Source of the DNA: an uncultured Corynebacterium sp. | GTDB taxonomy: Bacteria > Actinomycetota > Actinomycetes > Mycobacteriales > Mycobacteriaceae | NCBI RefSeq assembly: GCF_946222835.1 | Contig: NZ_CAMIHD010000007.1 | Coordinates: 50,249 to 114,248, forward strand | Direction: 5' to 3' | DNA: 64,000 bases | Part shown: piece after piece, positions 51,370-60,723 of the stretch | How positions within the stretch are numbered: the stretch's first letter is position 1 | Layout of the letters: every line of letters starts with the position of its first letter | Translations under genes and position numbers: made by a program | Notes under the pieces: model-generated | Seen by the model: only the letters and a program-made list of their open reading frames with translations | What the model was told of the DNA's origin: nothing | Databases searched by the model: none

Positions 51370-51882
51370 GTGACTGAAAATTGGATCCACCCGGACCGGG
51401 AAAACCTCACCTGGGAGGTCTTCGGCGAGGCGAGCCGAAACCTGTCGGAACAGATTGTGGAATCTGGTTGGTTCCCTGACCTCATCGTGGGCGTCGCCCG
51501 CGGCGGCCTCATTCCAGCCGGTGCTATCGGTTATGCCATCGGTGTGAAGGCCATGGGTGCTATCAATGTGGAGTTTTATACCGATATTGGCCAGACGCTG
51601 GAAGAGCCGATCATCTTGTCCCCGCAGCTGGATACGGACTCGCTGAAGGGCAAGAAGGTTCTTGTTGTCGATGACGTCGCAGACTCCGGCAAGACCCTGG
51701 ATCTCGTGGTAAATCTGCTTAAGGAAACCGCGGACGAGGTGCGCTCAGCCGTCATTTATACCAAGCCGAAGACCATATTTGAACCGGACTTTTCGTGGAA
51801 GAAGACCGATCAGTGGATCAACTTCGCCTGGTCCGTGCTTCCCGTAATCACTGCGGATGGCTCCTTTAAGGAAGGCTCCTAA
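51370..51882 (+). CDS. Purine phosphoribosyltransferase (Gpt/xanthine type)
   Basis: 170 residues starting at GTG 51370, preceded by AAAAGGAG. The PRPP-binding motif VLVVDDVADSGKTL is intact and the base loop is VGVARGGLIPAG. Size and sequence match the small xanthine/hypoxanthine phosphoribosyltransferases of actinobacteria. It would recover bases released by the AMP nucleosidase encoded just before it. SulP follows after 21 bases. Confidence 0.87.
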   Translation: MTENWIHPDRENLTWEVFGEASRNLSEQIVESGWFPDLIVGVARGGLIPAGAIGYAIGVKAMGAINVEFYTDIGQTLEEPIILSPQLDTDSLKGKKVLVVDDVADSGKTLDLVVNLLKETADEVRSAVIYTKPKTIFEPDFSWKKTDQWINFAWSVLPVITADGSFKEGS

Positions 51883-51903
51883 AGTCCACTAGGATGTGCA
51901 GGC

Positions 51904-53385
51904 GTGATTAAAGAACAGCCTGCTCCTACCGGCGTCATCGCCAGTTTCCGTTATGCATTTTCCTCGCCTGCGCGCCTGCGCAAGGAGGTCTTTGGCGGAC
52001 TCGCGGTGGCGCTTGCTTTGATCCCGGAGGTCTTAAGCTTTTCCATCCTTGCGGGCTTGGACCCGCGGGTGGGATTGTTTTCCTCCGTCGTGATGGCAAT
52101 GTCCATTGCCTTTACCGGTGGACGGCCGGCGATGATTTCCGCGGCGGCCGGTGCGGTGGCGCTCGTTGTCTCACCGCTCGCGCATGAACATGGGCATGAC
52201 TACGTGGTCGCCGCGGTGCTCTTGGCGGGAATCATGCAGGTGGTGCTGGCCGCGGTGGGCGTCGCCAAGCTCATGCGTTTTATCCCGCGCTCGGTGATGA
52301 CGGGGTTTGTGAATGCGCTGGGCATCATGATGTTTACTACGCAGCTGCCGCACCTTATTGATGTGCCGTGGATGGTGTATCTGCTGGTGGCCATTGGCCT
52401 GGCCATCATGCTGGGGCTGCCGCGGCTGACCACGGTGATTCCCGCCCCGCTCGTTACCATTGTGGTGGTCAGCATCATTGCGGTCGCGGCCGGATGGAAG
52501 GTCCCCGATGTGGCGGATCAAGGTGAGCTGCCTACCTCGCTGCCAGGACTCTTCGTGCCGGATATTCCGTGGAACCTGGCTACCTTGCAGCTGATTGCGC
52601 CCTATGCCTTCGGTATGGCGTTGGTGGGCCTGATGGAATCGCTGCTGACGGCCAAGCTGGTCGATGACATTACGGATACCCACTCCGATAAGACGCGCGA
52701 GTCCTTTGGCCAGGGCGTGGGCAATATCCTCGCCGCGGCCATTGGCGGCATGGGCGTGTGCGCCATGATTGGCCAGACCATGATCGGCGTGAAGGCATCC
52801 CAGGCGCGCACGCGCTTGTCGACGTTCCTCGCGGGCGCCTTCCTCCTTATCCTCTGCCTGCTCTTTGGCGAGACCGTCGGCCGCATTCCGATGGCCGCTC
52901 TGGTGGCGGTGATGATCATCGTGGCCGCAACTACGGTGGATTGGCATTCGGTTCATCCGCGCACGCTTAAGCTCATGCCGCTATCAGAAACGCTGGTGAT
53001 GCTGGTGACGGTGGTAGGCACGCTGGCTACGCATAACTTGGCGGTCGGCGTGGTGCTCGGTGTGGTGGCAGCATCCATTGGTTTTGCTCGCCGCGTGGCA
53101 CACCTGGTGGAGGTAGAGCAAGTAAGCGATGCCGTGTATGTGGTGCGCGGCCAGTTGTTCTTCGCCTCCTCCAATGACTTGGTCTACGCCTTTGACTACA
53201 CGCTGGACACCCAGCGCGTAGTGGTAGACATGACTGAGGCCGAGGTATGGGATGCCTCCACAGTGGCGACGCTGGATGCGGTGCAGAAGAAGTACGCCGA
53301 GCGAGGCATCGAGGTAGAGTTCCGTGGTCTGGAAGGAGCGAGCGCGCAGCGCCTTAATCGCCTTAGCGGTCACCTAGGTGATTAA
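51904..53385 (+). CDS. SulP family anion transporter with STAS domain
   Basis: 493 residues. Ten or more helices occupy about 25-400, with the SulP early segment GLDPRVGLFSSVVMAMSIAFTGG. A C-terminal STAS domain follows (VYVVRGQLFFASSNDLVYAF then VVVDMTEAEVWDAS). Candidate substrates are sulfate, bicarbonate or other anions. It begins with GTG. The large 285-base gap after it holds the ferritin promoter region. Confidence 0.92.
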   Translation: MIKEQPAPTGVIASFRYAFSSPARLRKEVFGGLAVALALIPEVLSFSILAGLDPRVGLFSSVVMAMSIAFTGGRPAMISAAAGAVALVVSPLAHEHGHDYVVAAVLLAGIMQVVLAAVGVAKLMRFIPRSVMTGFVNALGIMMFTTQLPHLIDVPWMVYLLVAIGLAIMLGLPRLTTVIPAPLVTIVVVSIIAVAAGWKVPDVADQGELPTSLPGLFVPDIPWNLATLQLIAPYAFGMALVGLMESLLTAKLVDDITDTHSDKTRESFGQGVGNILAAAIGGMGVCAMIGQTMIGVKASQARTRLSTFLAGAFLLILCLLFGETVGRIPMAALVAVMIIVAATTVDWHSVHPRTLKLMPLSETLVMLVTVVGTLATHNLAVGVVLGVVAASIGFARRVAHLVEVEQVSDAVYVVRGQLFFASSNDLVYAFDYTLDTQRVVVDMTEAEVWDASTVATLDAVQKKYAERGIEVEFRGLEGASAQRLNRLSGHLGD

Positions 53386-53538
53386 CATCACATTTATGGA
53401 CTGGGGTGCTAGGGCTCAAGCGGTAGGCGCCGAACTGACCTAGAGTTCGCGTCCGCGTAAATGCAAAGGATCCGTGATGACCTCGCGTTCTTAGGGGAAC
53501 TTTGCCTGCGTGTGGTGGCAAGCTTTGTCTTGGCTAAC

Positions 53539-53557
53539 TTAGGTTATCCAATCTAAA
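53539..53557 (+). promoter_or_regulatory. DtxR-like iron box upstream of ferritin
   Basis: TTAGGTTATCCAATCTAAA matches 14 of 19 positions of the DtxR consensus TTAGGTTAGCCTAACCTAA, about 115 bases before the ferritin start. In C. glutamicum DtxR activates ferritin genes, so an upstream position fits activation. The assignment is by motif only. Confidence 0.6.
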
Positions 53558-53670
53558 AAAGCATAATGACGTGCAAGTTTACTTAAGTAGACCTTGCTGG
53601 ATCGCGGGAAAATCTTCGGTAATGTGGTGCTTGGCACTTATTGATTTCCCTACACAGAAAGGTTTTTACG

Positions 53671-54171
53671 ATGGACGAGAAACTGCAAACCCTCTTGAAT
53701 GACCAGGTTATTAGCGAATACGGCGCTTCCATGGTCTATACCCAGCTGGCCTTTGAGATGGACAACCTCTCCTTCCCGGGTATGCGCGATTGGTTCATGG
53801 GTCAGGCCGCTGAAGAGCGTGAGCACGCCGAGAAGATTGCGGACCACTTGCTCTCCCGCGGTTACCGCGTAGAGCTCACTGACATCCCGGTTGGTTCCGT
53901 GAAGGCCGCTAACCCGCAGGATGCGTTCCAGGCTTCCCTGGAGCACGAGCAGAAGGTTTCCGAGGAGATCCGCACCATTGCCCGCGCTGCGCTGGAGGCA
54001 CAGGACCTGGAATCCCGCCAGCTCGTTGACTGGTTCCTGAGCGAGCAGGTAGAGGAAGAGGCTACCTTTTCTGAGATTCTGGACCAGATCAAGTTGGTAG
54101 GCAATGATGGTTCTGGCCTATTGCGCATCGATGAGCGCTTGGCCGGTCGCACCGAAGGCGGCGCTGCCTAA
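53671..54171 (+). CDS. ftn: Ferritin, non-haem iron storage protein
   Basis: 166 residues from the ATG at 53671, where the ferritin helix A begins (MDEKLQTLLNDQVISEYG). The four-helix-bundle ferroxidase ligands are suggested by SEYGASM, AAEEREHAEKI and the later EEATFSEI; the FPGMRDW BC-loop is typical. It stores iron as ferric oxide in a 24-mer shell. The DtxR-like box upstream links it to iron control, and a strong hairpin follows the stop. Confidence 0.94.
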   Translation: MDEKLQTLLNDQVISEYGASMVYTQLAFEMDNLSFPGMRDWFMGQAAEEREHAEKIADHLLSRGYRVELTDIPVGSVKAANPQDAFQASLEHEQKVSEEIRTIARAALEAQDLESRQLVDWFLSEQVEEEATFSEILDQIKLVGNDGSGLLRIDERLAGRTEGGAA

Positions 54172-54210
54172 GCGCGCCTGGGTGAATAACAAACCCATCA
54201 AGATTTCGAG

Positions 54211-54252
54211 CAATCCTCCCACGGCACTGCGGTGTGATGGGAGGATTGTTTC
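54211..54252 (+). terminator. Terminator after ferritin that masks the next ribosome site
   Basis: CAATCCTCCCA (54211-54221) pairs exactly with TGGGAGGATTG (54238-54248), followed by TTTCT. The GGAGG in the second arm is the ribosome site of the gene starting at 54254, so the hairpin can also block its translation. Confidence 0.75.
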
Positions 54253-54253
54253 T

Positions 54254-54607
54254 ATGTCAACACAACGCAAGGCTTTCTGTGCCATGACGCTTTTGATTCT
54301 GGCGCTTTTTCTCATCGTGGGAGCGGCAATCATGTCTACGCATATGGCCTTGGGGGTATTTCTGACCACGGCGGCGCTGATGCTCGGGCCGTTCGCCGGG
54401 CTCGCGCTGTTAGTTTACGGTGCCGCGGGCAAGCGCGGCTTGGTCACGCGCTCGCTGTACAGCCTTGGTGGCATGCTGCTCATTGGTGCTATCGGCGGCA
54501 TCTTCGCGCTGTCGATGGACCAGGCGCCCGCGATGCTGCCCGTCTTTGTCGCTGGTGCGGGCGTGGGAATCGTGGCCGTGCTGACCCAGGCGCCGAAACG
54601 CGCATAA
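54254..54607 (+). CDS. Hypothetical membrane protein (117 aa)
   Basis: Four predicted membrane helices (about 8-30, 33-57, 65-86, 90-110) with a short RKA start and a basic KRA end. The ATG at 54254 is preferred over an in-frame ATG at 54104 that runs through the ferritin gene end and terminator. Its ribosome site lies in the ferritin terminator stem. Family not recognised. A HAD gene follows after 13 bases. Confidence 0.68.
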   Translation: MSTQRKAFCAMTLLILALFLIVGAAIMSTHMALGVFLTTAALMLGPFAGLALLVYGAAGKRGLVTRSLYSLGGMLLIGAIGGIFALSMDQAPAMLPVFVAGAGVGIVAVLTQAPKRA

Positions 54608-54620
54608 ACTGGCCCTCGTT

Positions 54621-55217
54621 ATGCCCAAACTCCTTTTTGATATGTACGGCGTGCTCATGCGCCCGGCTACCCCAGAAAGTCATGCAGCCTTGGAGCGCCT
54701 CCTCGCGCCATCAGATGCGGAGGCGGTGTGGGAAGCCTACGGGTTCTATCGCCCAGACTATGATGCCGGCATCTTTAGCGATAGCCACTATTGGAACGAG
54801 GTAGCCGCTCGGGCCGGGCTGGGGGAGATGCCCATTGCGGAGGCGGTAGCGTGCGAAAACCGTGGACTATTAGAGGCGGACCCGGAGATGGTGGCGCTGG
54901 TCAAGGGGCTTATCGGGGAAGGCTATAGCGTGGGTATCTTGTCCAATATCCCCACCACGCTGGCGGGTCAGGTGCGACAGAAGCATACCTGGCTAGAGGA
55001 CTGCGCGGCGGTGACCTTCAGCTGCGATATTGGCGTGGCCAAGCCGCACCCGGAGGCTTATCGCGTAGCCGTGGATGCGTTGTCCGCGCAGCCGAAGGAT
55101 ACTCACTTTTTTGATGACCGCATCGATTACGTGGAGGGCGCTAGCTACTGCGGGCTCAATGCCCATCTCTTTCGCGGCATCGACTCGGTACGCGAGGTTC
55201 TAAGCACACTGGAGTGA
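54621..55217 (+). CDS. HAD family hydrolase
   Basis: 198 residues with motif I LFDMYGVLM (nucleophile Asp with Tyr in place of the second Asp), motif II ILSNIPTTLA, motif III KPHPEAY and motif IV FFDDRIDYVEGA. The D-x-Y variant suggests a dehalogenase-like or phosphonatase-like subgroup rather than a standard phosphatase. The substrate is unknown. Its end overlaps the convergent ROK gene by 18 bases. Confidence 0.85.
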   Translation: MPKLLFDMYGVLMRPATPESHAALERLLAPSDAEAVWEAYGFYRPDYDAGIFSDSHYWNEVAARAGLGEMPIAEAVACENRGLLEADPEMVALVKGLIGEGYSVGILSNIPTTLAGQVRQKHTWLEDCAAVTFSCDIGVAKPHPEAYRVAVDALSAQPKDTHFFDDRIDYVEGASYCGLNAHLFRGIDSVREVLSTLE

Positions 55218-56333
55218 GCGGCCCAGCTCCAGCGGTTGGCGCAGCAGCTGATCGGTGGCCACGGTGCGGGCTACCGCGCGGACAATCTCCTTATGGCCGG
55301 GGATCATGCGCAGCTGCAACCCATCGCCTGCGGAGGCGCGGACGGTGGCGGCGAATTGCTTGGGGGCCTTCGGGTCTTCGGTAAACGCGCCGCCGGCGAT
55401 GACCACGGTCGCGGGGGAGTGGGCTTTGACCAGTTCCGCGGTGATGGTGCCCAATTGGCGGGCGCGCTCGTCCAAAATGGCGCGGACGGTGGGGTTGGAG
55501 TCGGCGATCTGGGCGGCGTCGGCAAGCGTGGCTGCCTCCACGCCCTCGTGGCGTACCTGCTCCAGGACGTGCCGGGTGGCCAGCAGGTGCTCGGAGGCGC
55601 CGTGGCCAAGGAGCTCAGAGTGCGTTTGCGGCACGGGAATAATGGGACTGACCTCGTCCTCTACGGAGAGTGCGGAGCCGATGGAATCGTCCGCAAAGAG
55701 CACCAGGACGCGCTCGCTGGTGCCAATCTCGGCCGCCTGGGTTTCAGAGCCAAGGATAGCCGGGATGGCGGAGGAGACTACGACTGGGACGCCGAACTGG
55801 AAGCGTAGGCGCTCGGCGATGTCCACGCCGTGCCAATTGAGGTTTTCCGCGGTGACCAAGCCGTTGTCATCCACGGTGCCGGAGGTGGTCACGCCGAGGG
55901 AGACCAAGCGGTGGTTCAGGTTGGTCATCATGCGATTGATGCCGGCCATGATGTGCTCGAGGAAATCATCCTCACTGAGATTAGCCACCGGGGTGGTCAA
56001 TTCCTCTTCGCTCAACGTGCGGCCCTTGATGTCATAAAGGCCGATGTAGGTCTGCTTAGTGCCCACGGAGATTCCGCCGAGGGCCCAGTCATTATCGGCC
56101 GCCTCAAGCGGCACCGTTGGCCGGCCGCGCCCGCGGGACTGGGTGAGGTCGGTGCGTTCCTGGATGAGGCCCGCGTTGAGTAGGGAAGTAGTGGCGCGCG
56201 TGATGGTGGGCTGGGAAAGCTCGGTGGCTTCCACCAACTCGCTCCGGGTGATGATCGGGTTCAGGCGCACCAAATGGAGGCACTTTGCGGCCGGCGTGCG
56301 GGGCCGCGTGAACACTGGGCCAGATTTGATCAT
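55200..56333 (-). CDS. ROK family transcriptional regulator
   Basis: 377 residues from the ATG at 56333. An N-terminal winged HTH (IITRSELVEATELSQPTITRA) is followed by the actin-like ROK domain, which reads GGISVGTKQTYIGLYD at its nucleotide-binding start and LVSLGVTTSGTVDDNG further on. The zinc-site cysteines typical of ROK sugar kinases are not evident, which favours a regulator. The controlled pathway is unknown. It is divergent from the LOG gene, with about 100 bases between. Confidence 0.84.
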   Translation of the reverse strand: MIKSGPVFTRPRTPAAKCLHLVRLNPIITRSELVEATELSQPTITRATTSLLNAGLIQERTDLTQSRGRGRPTVPLEAADNDWALGGISVGTKQTYIGLYDIKGRTLSEEELTTPVANLSEDDFLEHIMAGINRMMTNLNHRLVSLGVTTSGTVDDNGLVTAENLNWHGVDIAERLRFQFGVPVVVSSAIPAILGSETQAAEIGTSERVLVLFADDSIGSALSVEDEVSPIIPVPQTHSELLGHGASEHLLATRHVLEQVRHEGVEAATLADAAQIADSNPTVRAILDERARQLGTITAELVKAHSPATVVIAGGAFTEDPKAPKQFAATVRASAGDGLQLRMIPGHKEIVRAVARTVATDQLLRQPLELGRSLQCA

Positions 56334-56429
56334 AAAAAGGAGTATAAGCATCCCAGACTGCTTTGTCTAACCTGATAAAAGTTTCATGTACCGAATAGTC
56401 TAAAGGTGGTGGTGGGGGCGCAGATATCT

Positions 56430-57011
56430 ATGCTGGAGAGCATGCATTCAGTAGCGGTTTATTGTGGTTCAGCAACAGGAAACTCCCCGGCCTATACTCA
56501 GGCGGCACAGGAATTGGGCACCGAACTGGCCCGACGCGGCCTGAACCTGGTCTACGGCGGCGGCAATATCGGCTTGATGCGCGAGGTGGCGCAGGCCTGC
56601 CTGGCCGCTGGCGGCACCGTCACCGGTGTGATGCCGCAGTCACTGGTGGATCTAGAGATTTCCCACCCCGGCCTGACCACTCTAGAGGTCGTGGGCTCCA
56701 TGGCCGAGCGCAAGACCCGCATGGAGCAGCTTGCCGATGCCTATATTTGCCTCCCCGGCGGAGTCGGCACCCTCGAGGAACTTACTGAGGTGCTCACGCT
56801 GCAGCAGCTGGGCCACATCCGCGGCCCGGTAGGCCTAGTTAATACCGCGGACTTTTGGCGCCCCTTCTACGCCATGTACGCCGCTATGGCCGAGTCCGGC
56901 TTCATCTTGCCGCGCTTTGTAGACGCGCTGGTAATGAAAGAGAAACCGCAGGATATCCTAGATGAATTCAGCCACTGGAACTATCCCGGCACAAAGTGGG
57001 ACAACGATTAG
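56430..57011 (+). CDS. LOG family protein (nucleoside 5'-monophosphate phosphoribohydrolase-like)
   Basis: 193 residues from ATG 56430; the in-frame ATG at 56442 (MHSVAVYCGS) is an equally plausible start. LOG signatures are intact: VYGGGNIGLM and the PGGVGTLEE motif with the catalytic Glu, plus MAERKTRM. These enzymes cleave ribose 5-phosphate from cytokinin-type or AMP-like nucleotides. Actinobacterial members may act on cytokinins or in purine metabolism. Followed by the DUF885 gene after 69 bases. Confidence 0.9.
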   Translation: MLESMHSVAVYCGSATGNSPAYTQAAQELGTELARRGLNLVYGGGNIGLMREVAQACLAAGGTVTGVMPQSLVDLEISHPGLTTLEVVGSMAERKTRMEQLADAYICLPGGVGTLEELTEVLTLQQLGHIRGPVGLVNTADFWRPFYAMYAAMAESGFILPRFVDALVMKEKPQDILDEFSHWNYPGTKWDND

Positions 57012-57080
57012 TTAACAAGTTCGCAACTTCAGCCTCCCCGGGTGGCCTATAGCTGATACTTAGGGATAGACTTCCTCGTT

Positions 57081-58751
57081 ATGAGTTCTGAGCAGACCGC
57101 TAAGCGCCAGCCCTCTCTACTGGACGCTTCGTGCGATAACTTCGTTCACGACCTAGCCGAGCTTTCCCCCACCGATGCCACCGCGTGGGGCATTGACGGC
57201 TACGAGGGCGAATTGCAGGATTTCTCCCCCGAATACTTCACCGCCATCGCGGATCGCACCCGTGAGATGGTCGCGGACTTGGACGCCCTGGATGACACCA
57301 CCGATGAATCCGATGATGAGGATGACTTTGATGAGGTGGACTACGTCACCGCGGCCGTCCTACGCGATCGCCTGTGCCTCGATCTAGATCTGCACCACCA
57401 CAGCGAGGATGTGCGCTGCCTGAATAATATCGCCTCACCGGTGCAGACCATTCGCGATACCCTGTTGCTGATGCCGCAGGATACGGAGGAGGATCGCGAT
57501 GCTATTCGCTCCCGCTTATCCCAGGTGAAGAACTCTTTGGCCGGCTACCGCAGCTCCCTGGAAGAGGCGGCCTCCCACGGCATGGTGGCACCACACCGCC
57601 AGATTTCAGAGGTCATTGTGCAGTGCGAGCGGCTTGCCGACGCCGACTCCATGTTCGAGTCCCTCGGCCTCGACGCCGACTCCGCCGAGGTAGAGCAAGC
57701 CAAGGAGGCCTTTGGTGAGTTTTCCGATTGGCTGTCCAATGACCTGCAGCCTCAAGCGCCCACGAAGGATGCGGTGGGCCGCGAGCGCTACGAACGCTTT
57801 TCCAAGCTCTTTGTGGGCGATGCCGTCAACCTCGATGAGGCATATGAATGGGGCCTTGATCAGGTGCGCACCCTGCGCGCGGAGCAGGAAAAGATTGCCC
57901 ACGAGCTCTATGGTTCCGATTGCTCGGTACGCGCGGCGATGCGCAAGCTCAACCACGAGGAGCGCTATACCCTGCGTGGCACCGATGCCTTGGTGGAGTG
58001 GATGCAATCTACTGCCGATGGCGTCATTACAGAGCTTAACGGCAAGGAATTTGATATTCCGGAAGAAGTAGAAGAGATCGAGTGCTGCATCGATCCGGCC
58101 GGTACGGGCGGCATCTTCTATACCCCGCCGAGCGATGACTTCTCCCGCCCGGGCCGAATGTGGTGGTCGGTGCCAGAAGGCCAGGACACCTTCCACACGT
58201 GGCAAGAGCTGACCACCGTTCACCATGAGGGAGTGCCGGGCCACCACCTGCAGCTAGGTTCCGCACTGGTGCAGGAGGATCTCAACCTGTGGCGCCGCGC
58301 GGTGACGTGGAACTCTGGTCATGGCGAGGGTTGGGCTCTCTACGCCGAACAGCTCATGGCCGAGCTGGGCTACATGGATGACCCGGGCTTCCGCATGGGC
58401 ATGTTGGATGCGCAGCGCTTGCGCGCCGCCCGCGTGGTCGTGGACATCGGATTGCACTTGGGCAAGCAGTTGCCGGATTGCTCGACGTCCGGCGTGTGGG
58501 ACAAGGCGCACGTGAAGACCTTCATGCGTGAGAATACCGCCATGGATGATGCGAACCTCAACTTTGAGGTCAATCGCTACCTCGGATGGCCGGGCCAGGC
58601 GCCGTCCTATGCTTTGGGCCAGCGCCTGTGGCAGGAGACCCGCGCTGCGGCCGAGAAGCAGGGGATGAGTGCGCGCGAGTTCCACTCCGAGGCCCTCGCC
58701 CTTGGCTCCGTGCCGATGTCCGTGCTGCGTGAGGCCGTTCTGGACAACTAG
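57081..58751 (+). CDS. DUF885 family protein, possible metalloprotease
   Basis: 556 residues, mostly helical and acidic. The family's metal motif is visible in TVHHEGVPGHHLQLG, and another conserved block is GHGEGWALYAEQLM. No signal peptide. DUF885 proteins resemble zinc carboxypeptidases of the M2/M3 fold but most are uncharacterised. It meets the AbrB-type gene tail-to-tail with a four-base overlap. Confidence 0.88.
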   Translation: MSSEQTAKRQPSLLDASCDNFVHDLAELSPTDATAWGIDGYEGELQDFSPEYFTAIADRTREMVADLDALDDTTDESDDEDDFDEVDYVTAAVLRDRLCLDLDLHHHSEDVRCLNNIASPVQTIRDTLLLMPQDTEEDRDAIRSRLSQVKNSLAGYRSSLEEAASHGMVAPHRQISEVIVQCERLADADSMFESLGLDADSAEVEQAKEAFGEFSDWLSNDLQPQAPTKDAVGRERYERFSKLFVGDAVNLDEAYEWGLDQVRTLRAEQEKIAHELYGSDCSVRAAMRKLNHEERYTLRGTDALVEWMQSTADGVITELNGKEFDIPEEVEEIECCIDPAGTGGIFYTPPSDDFSRPGRMWWSVPEGQDTFHTWQELTTVHHEGVPGHHLQLGSALVQEDLNLWRRAVTWNSGHGEGWALYAEQLMAELGYMDDPGFRMGMLDAQRLRAARVVVDIGLHLGKQLPDCSTSGVWDKAHVKTFMRENTAMDDANLNFEVNRYLGWPGQAPSYALGQRLWQETRAAAEKQGMSAREFHSEALALGSVPMSVLREAVLDN

Positions 58752-59839
58752 CGGCGCAGCAACCGTTGGGCCAGGCGTAGCAGCTGTGGCAAGTAGCCCG
58801 CTACGACCAGTACCGCGATGAGGCGGGTGAGCTGGACTGCGATGACCGCGGGGCCGGCCCCACCCTCCGCCGAGAGTGCGAGTACCGTCTCTAGCGCGCC
58901 GGGACTGGTGGCCAGGTAGGCCTCGAAGTAGGTGATGTGCAGCCACTTGGTTAGCGGCCAGGCGGTGGCCGCGCAAATGCCGATGATGACCACGATGAAA
59001 AGAACCGTGGCGGGCAATTGCTTGGCAAAGGCCTTGAGTGCGGGCAGCGAAAGCCCGCCGCCGCAGACCCAGCCGATGGACAAAAACGCCATCACCTTAA
59101 AGGCGTAGAGCGGCTCGAGCGTGTGGCCCTCCGGCAACACGAAAGAGGCTAGGACCGTCAGCAGCAATGGGCCGAGCACCGCGGCGGCGGGGAGGTGGAG
59201 GAACCTGCCTACCTTTTCGCCGATGAAGGCAATGGCGATCACTAGGGCAACTATCCACCAGGTAGTTTCGCCGTCGACCGAAAGATCCGCTCCTTCGCCG
59301 GCGGGCGTGTCCAATAAGGCGACCACGGCCGGTAGCGATACCGAGACTACTAACAGGCGCAGGTATTGAGTAAGGGTGACGTAGCGGAAGTCGGCACCGA
59401 GTTCGTCGGCAAGTGCGGGCATTATCGAAGCACCGCCCGGCAGCATGGATAAAATACCGGTTTCGGAGGAGACATCGTGTGGCTGTGCGCGGTGTAAGAG
59501 GTGGCCGCCGATAACTCCCACCATCAGTGTGACAAAGGAGATCGTCAGGGCGGCAGGCAGGAAGCCCAGCAATTGGCCCACCGGTACCACGGTCAGCGGG
59601 ATGGCAGCCATCATGCCGATAAAACCACGCGACAGGCTATAAAAACTGCGGTTCACGCGCAGATCTTCCCCAGTAAAAAGCGCCATGGCGCCGGAGGAGA
59701 GGATCGCTGCCAAGATCCAGGCCGCAGGTACGTGCCACATGCTAAACAGCCAGCCCAGTACGACCGATGCCGGAACGACTATGGCCCACCGTGCCACGGT
59801 ATGGGCACTAAGCCCGGTGCCTTCCTGCTGTGCGGCCAT
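58748..59839 (-). CDS. AbrB family membrane transporter-like protein
   Basis: 363 residues with two similar halves of about five helices. The repeat feature is the GG-S-I-MPALADELGAD segment (LPGGASIMPALADELGAD) and the C-terminal TSPGALETVLALSAEGG, as in the AbrB duplication domain. Such proteins are linked to ammonia monooxygenase regulator names but their function is not established. The adjacent TSUP gene is divergent, about 110 bases away. Confidence 0.87.
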   Translation of the reverse strand: MAAQQEGTGLSAHTVARWAIVVPASVVLGWLFSMWHVPAAWILAAILSSGAMALFTGEDLRVNRSFYSLSRGFIGMMAAIPLTVVPVGQLLGFLPAALTISFVTLMVGVIGGHLLHRAQPHDVSSETGILSMLPGGASIMPALADELGADFRYVTLTQYLRLLVVSVSLPAVVALLDTPAGEGADLSVDGETTWWIVALVIAIAFIGEKVGRFLHLPAAAVLGPLLLTVLASFVLPEGHTLEPLYAFKVMAFLSIGWVCGGGLSLPALKAFAKQLPATVLFIVVIIGICAATAWPLTKWLHITYFEAYLATSPGALETVLALSAEGGAGPAVIAVQLTRLIAVLVVAGYLPQLLRLAQRLLRR

Positions 59840-59952
59840 GCGAGCCTCCTAGTTCTGCTGCGACAAAAGTATAGTGCTTCTTTCTGCTCTACTACGGAGA
59901 GGGCGGTAGACGGGTTATCACCTTACATCATTCAAGATTTATGATCGGGGGC

Positions 59953-60723
59953 ATGGAAATCGATGTGGTGCAGTGGATAATTCTCTTCTTTGGTACGGCG
60001 GCCGCGGGGTGGGTCGATGCGGTCATTGGTGGTGGCGGATTGATCCTGATCCCGATGCTGCTGGCGGTCCTGCCGGGCCTTGCTCCGGCCGCCGCTTTGG
60101 GCACTAGCAAGCTCGCCGCGGTAACCGGCACCGGCTCGGCAGCTGTGACCCTTGCGCGCAAGGTGAAGCTGGACAAGGCAGAAATGGCGCGCTTCATCCT
60201 TATCGCGCTGGTCTGCTCCGGGTTGGGGGCCAGCGTGGCCTCGAGCCTCGATAAAGACATCATGCGCCCCATCATCATCGTGCTCATGGTGGCCGTGGGC
60301 GTCTTCGTTGCCTTCAAGCCAGATTTTGGCAGTAGCGACTCGGCCGGTATCCGTGGTGGTTGGCGGACCGTCGTGGTCTTGGTGCTCTCCGGCGTCATTT
60401 CCTTTTATGATGGCATCTTCGGTCCGGGTACCGGAATGTTTTTGATCATGGCCTTCACCTCTATTTTTGCGCAGAATTTCTTGACCTCTGCGGCCATGGC
60501 CAAGGTGGTCAATACCGCTACCAACTTTGGTGCGCTCATCGTGTTCATTATTGGCGGGCACGTGTGGTGGACGCTCGGCATCGTGCTCGGCGTAGCCAAT
60601 ATCGCCGGCGCACTTCTCGGCGCTCGTACCGTACTTGGTGGCGGTGCCAAATTCATCCGCTACGCGCTACTTACTCTGGTCGTGGTCATGAGCTGCTACC
60701 TGGGCTGGCAGCAATGGGGCTAA
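59953..60723 (+). CDS. TSUP family (TauE/SafE-like) anion exporter
   Basis: 256 residues from ATG 59953, with GGGGGC before it. About seven helices in two halves, with the family segments GWVDAVIGGGGLILIP and GFFD-like DGIFGPGTGMFLIM in the second half. Proteins of this family export sulfite, sulfoacetate or other organosulfur anions. No sulfonate genes are next to it. It ends right before the convergent hrpB stop. Confidence 0.88.
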   Translation: MEIDVVQWIILFFGTAAAGWVDAVIGGGGLILIPMLLAVLPGLAPAAALGTSKLAAVTGTGSAAVTLARKVKLDKAEMARFILIALVCSGLGASVASSLDKDIMRPIIIVLMVAVGVFVAFKPDFGSSDSAGIRGGWRTVVVLVLSGVISFYDGIFGPGTGMFLIMAFTSIFAQNFLTSAAMAKVVNTATNFGALIVFIIGGHVWWTLGIVLGVANIAGALLGARTVLGGGAKFIRYALLTLVVVMSCYLGWQQWG

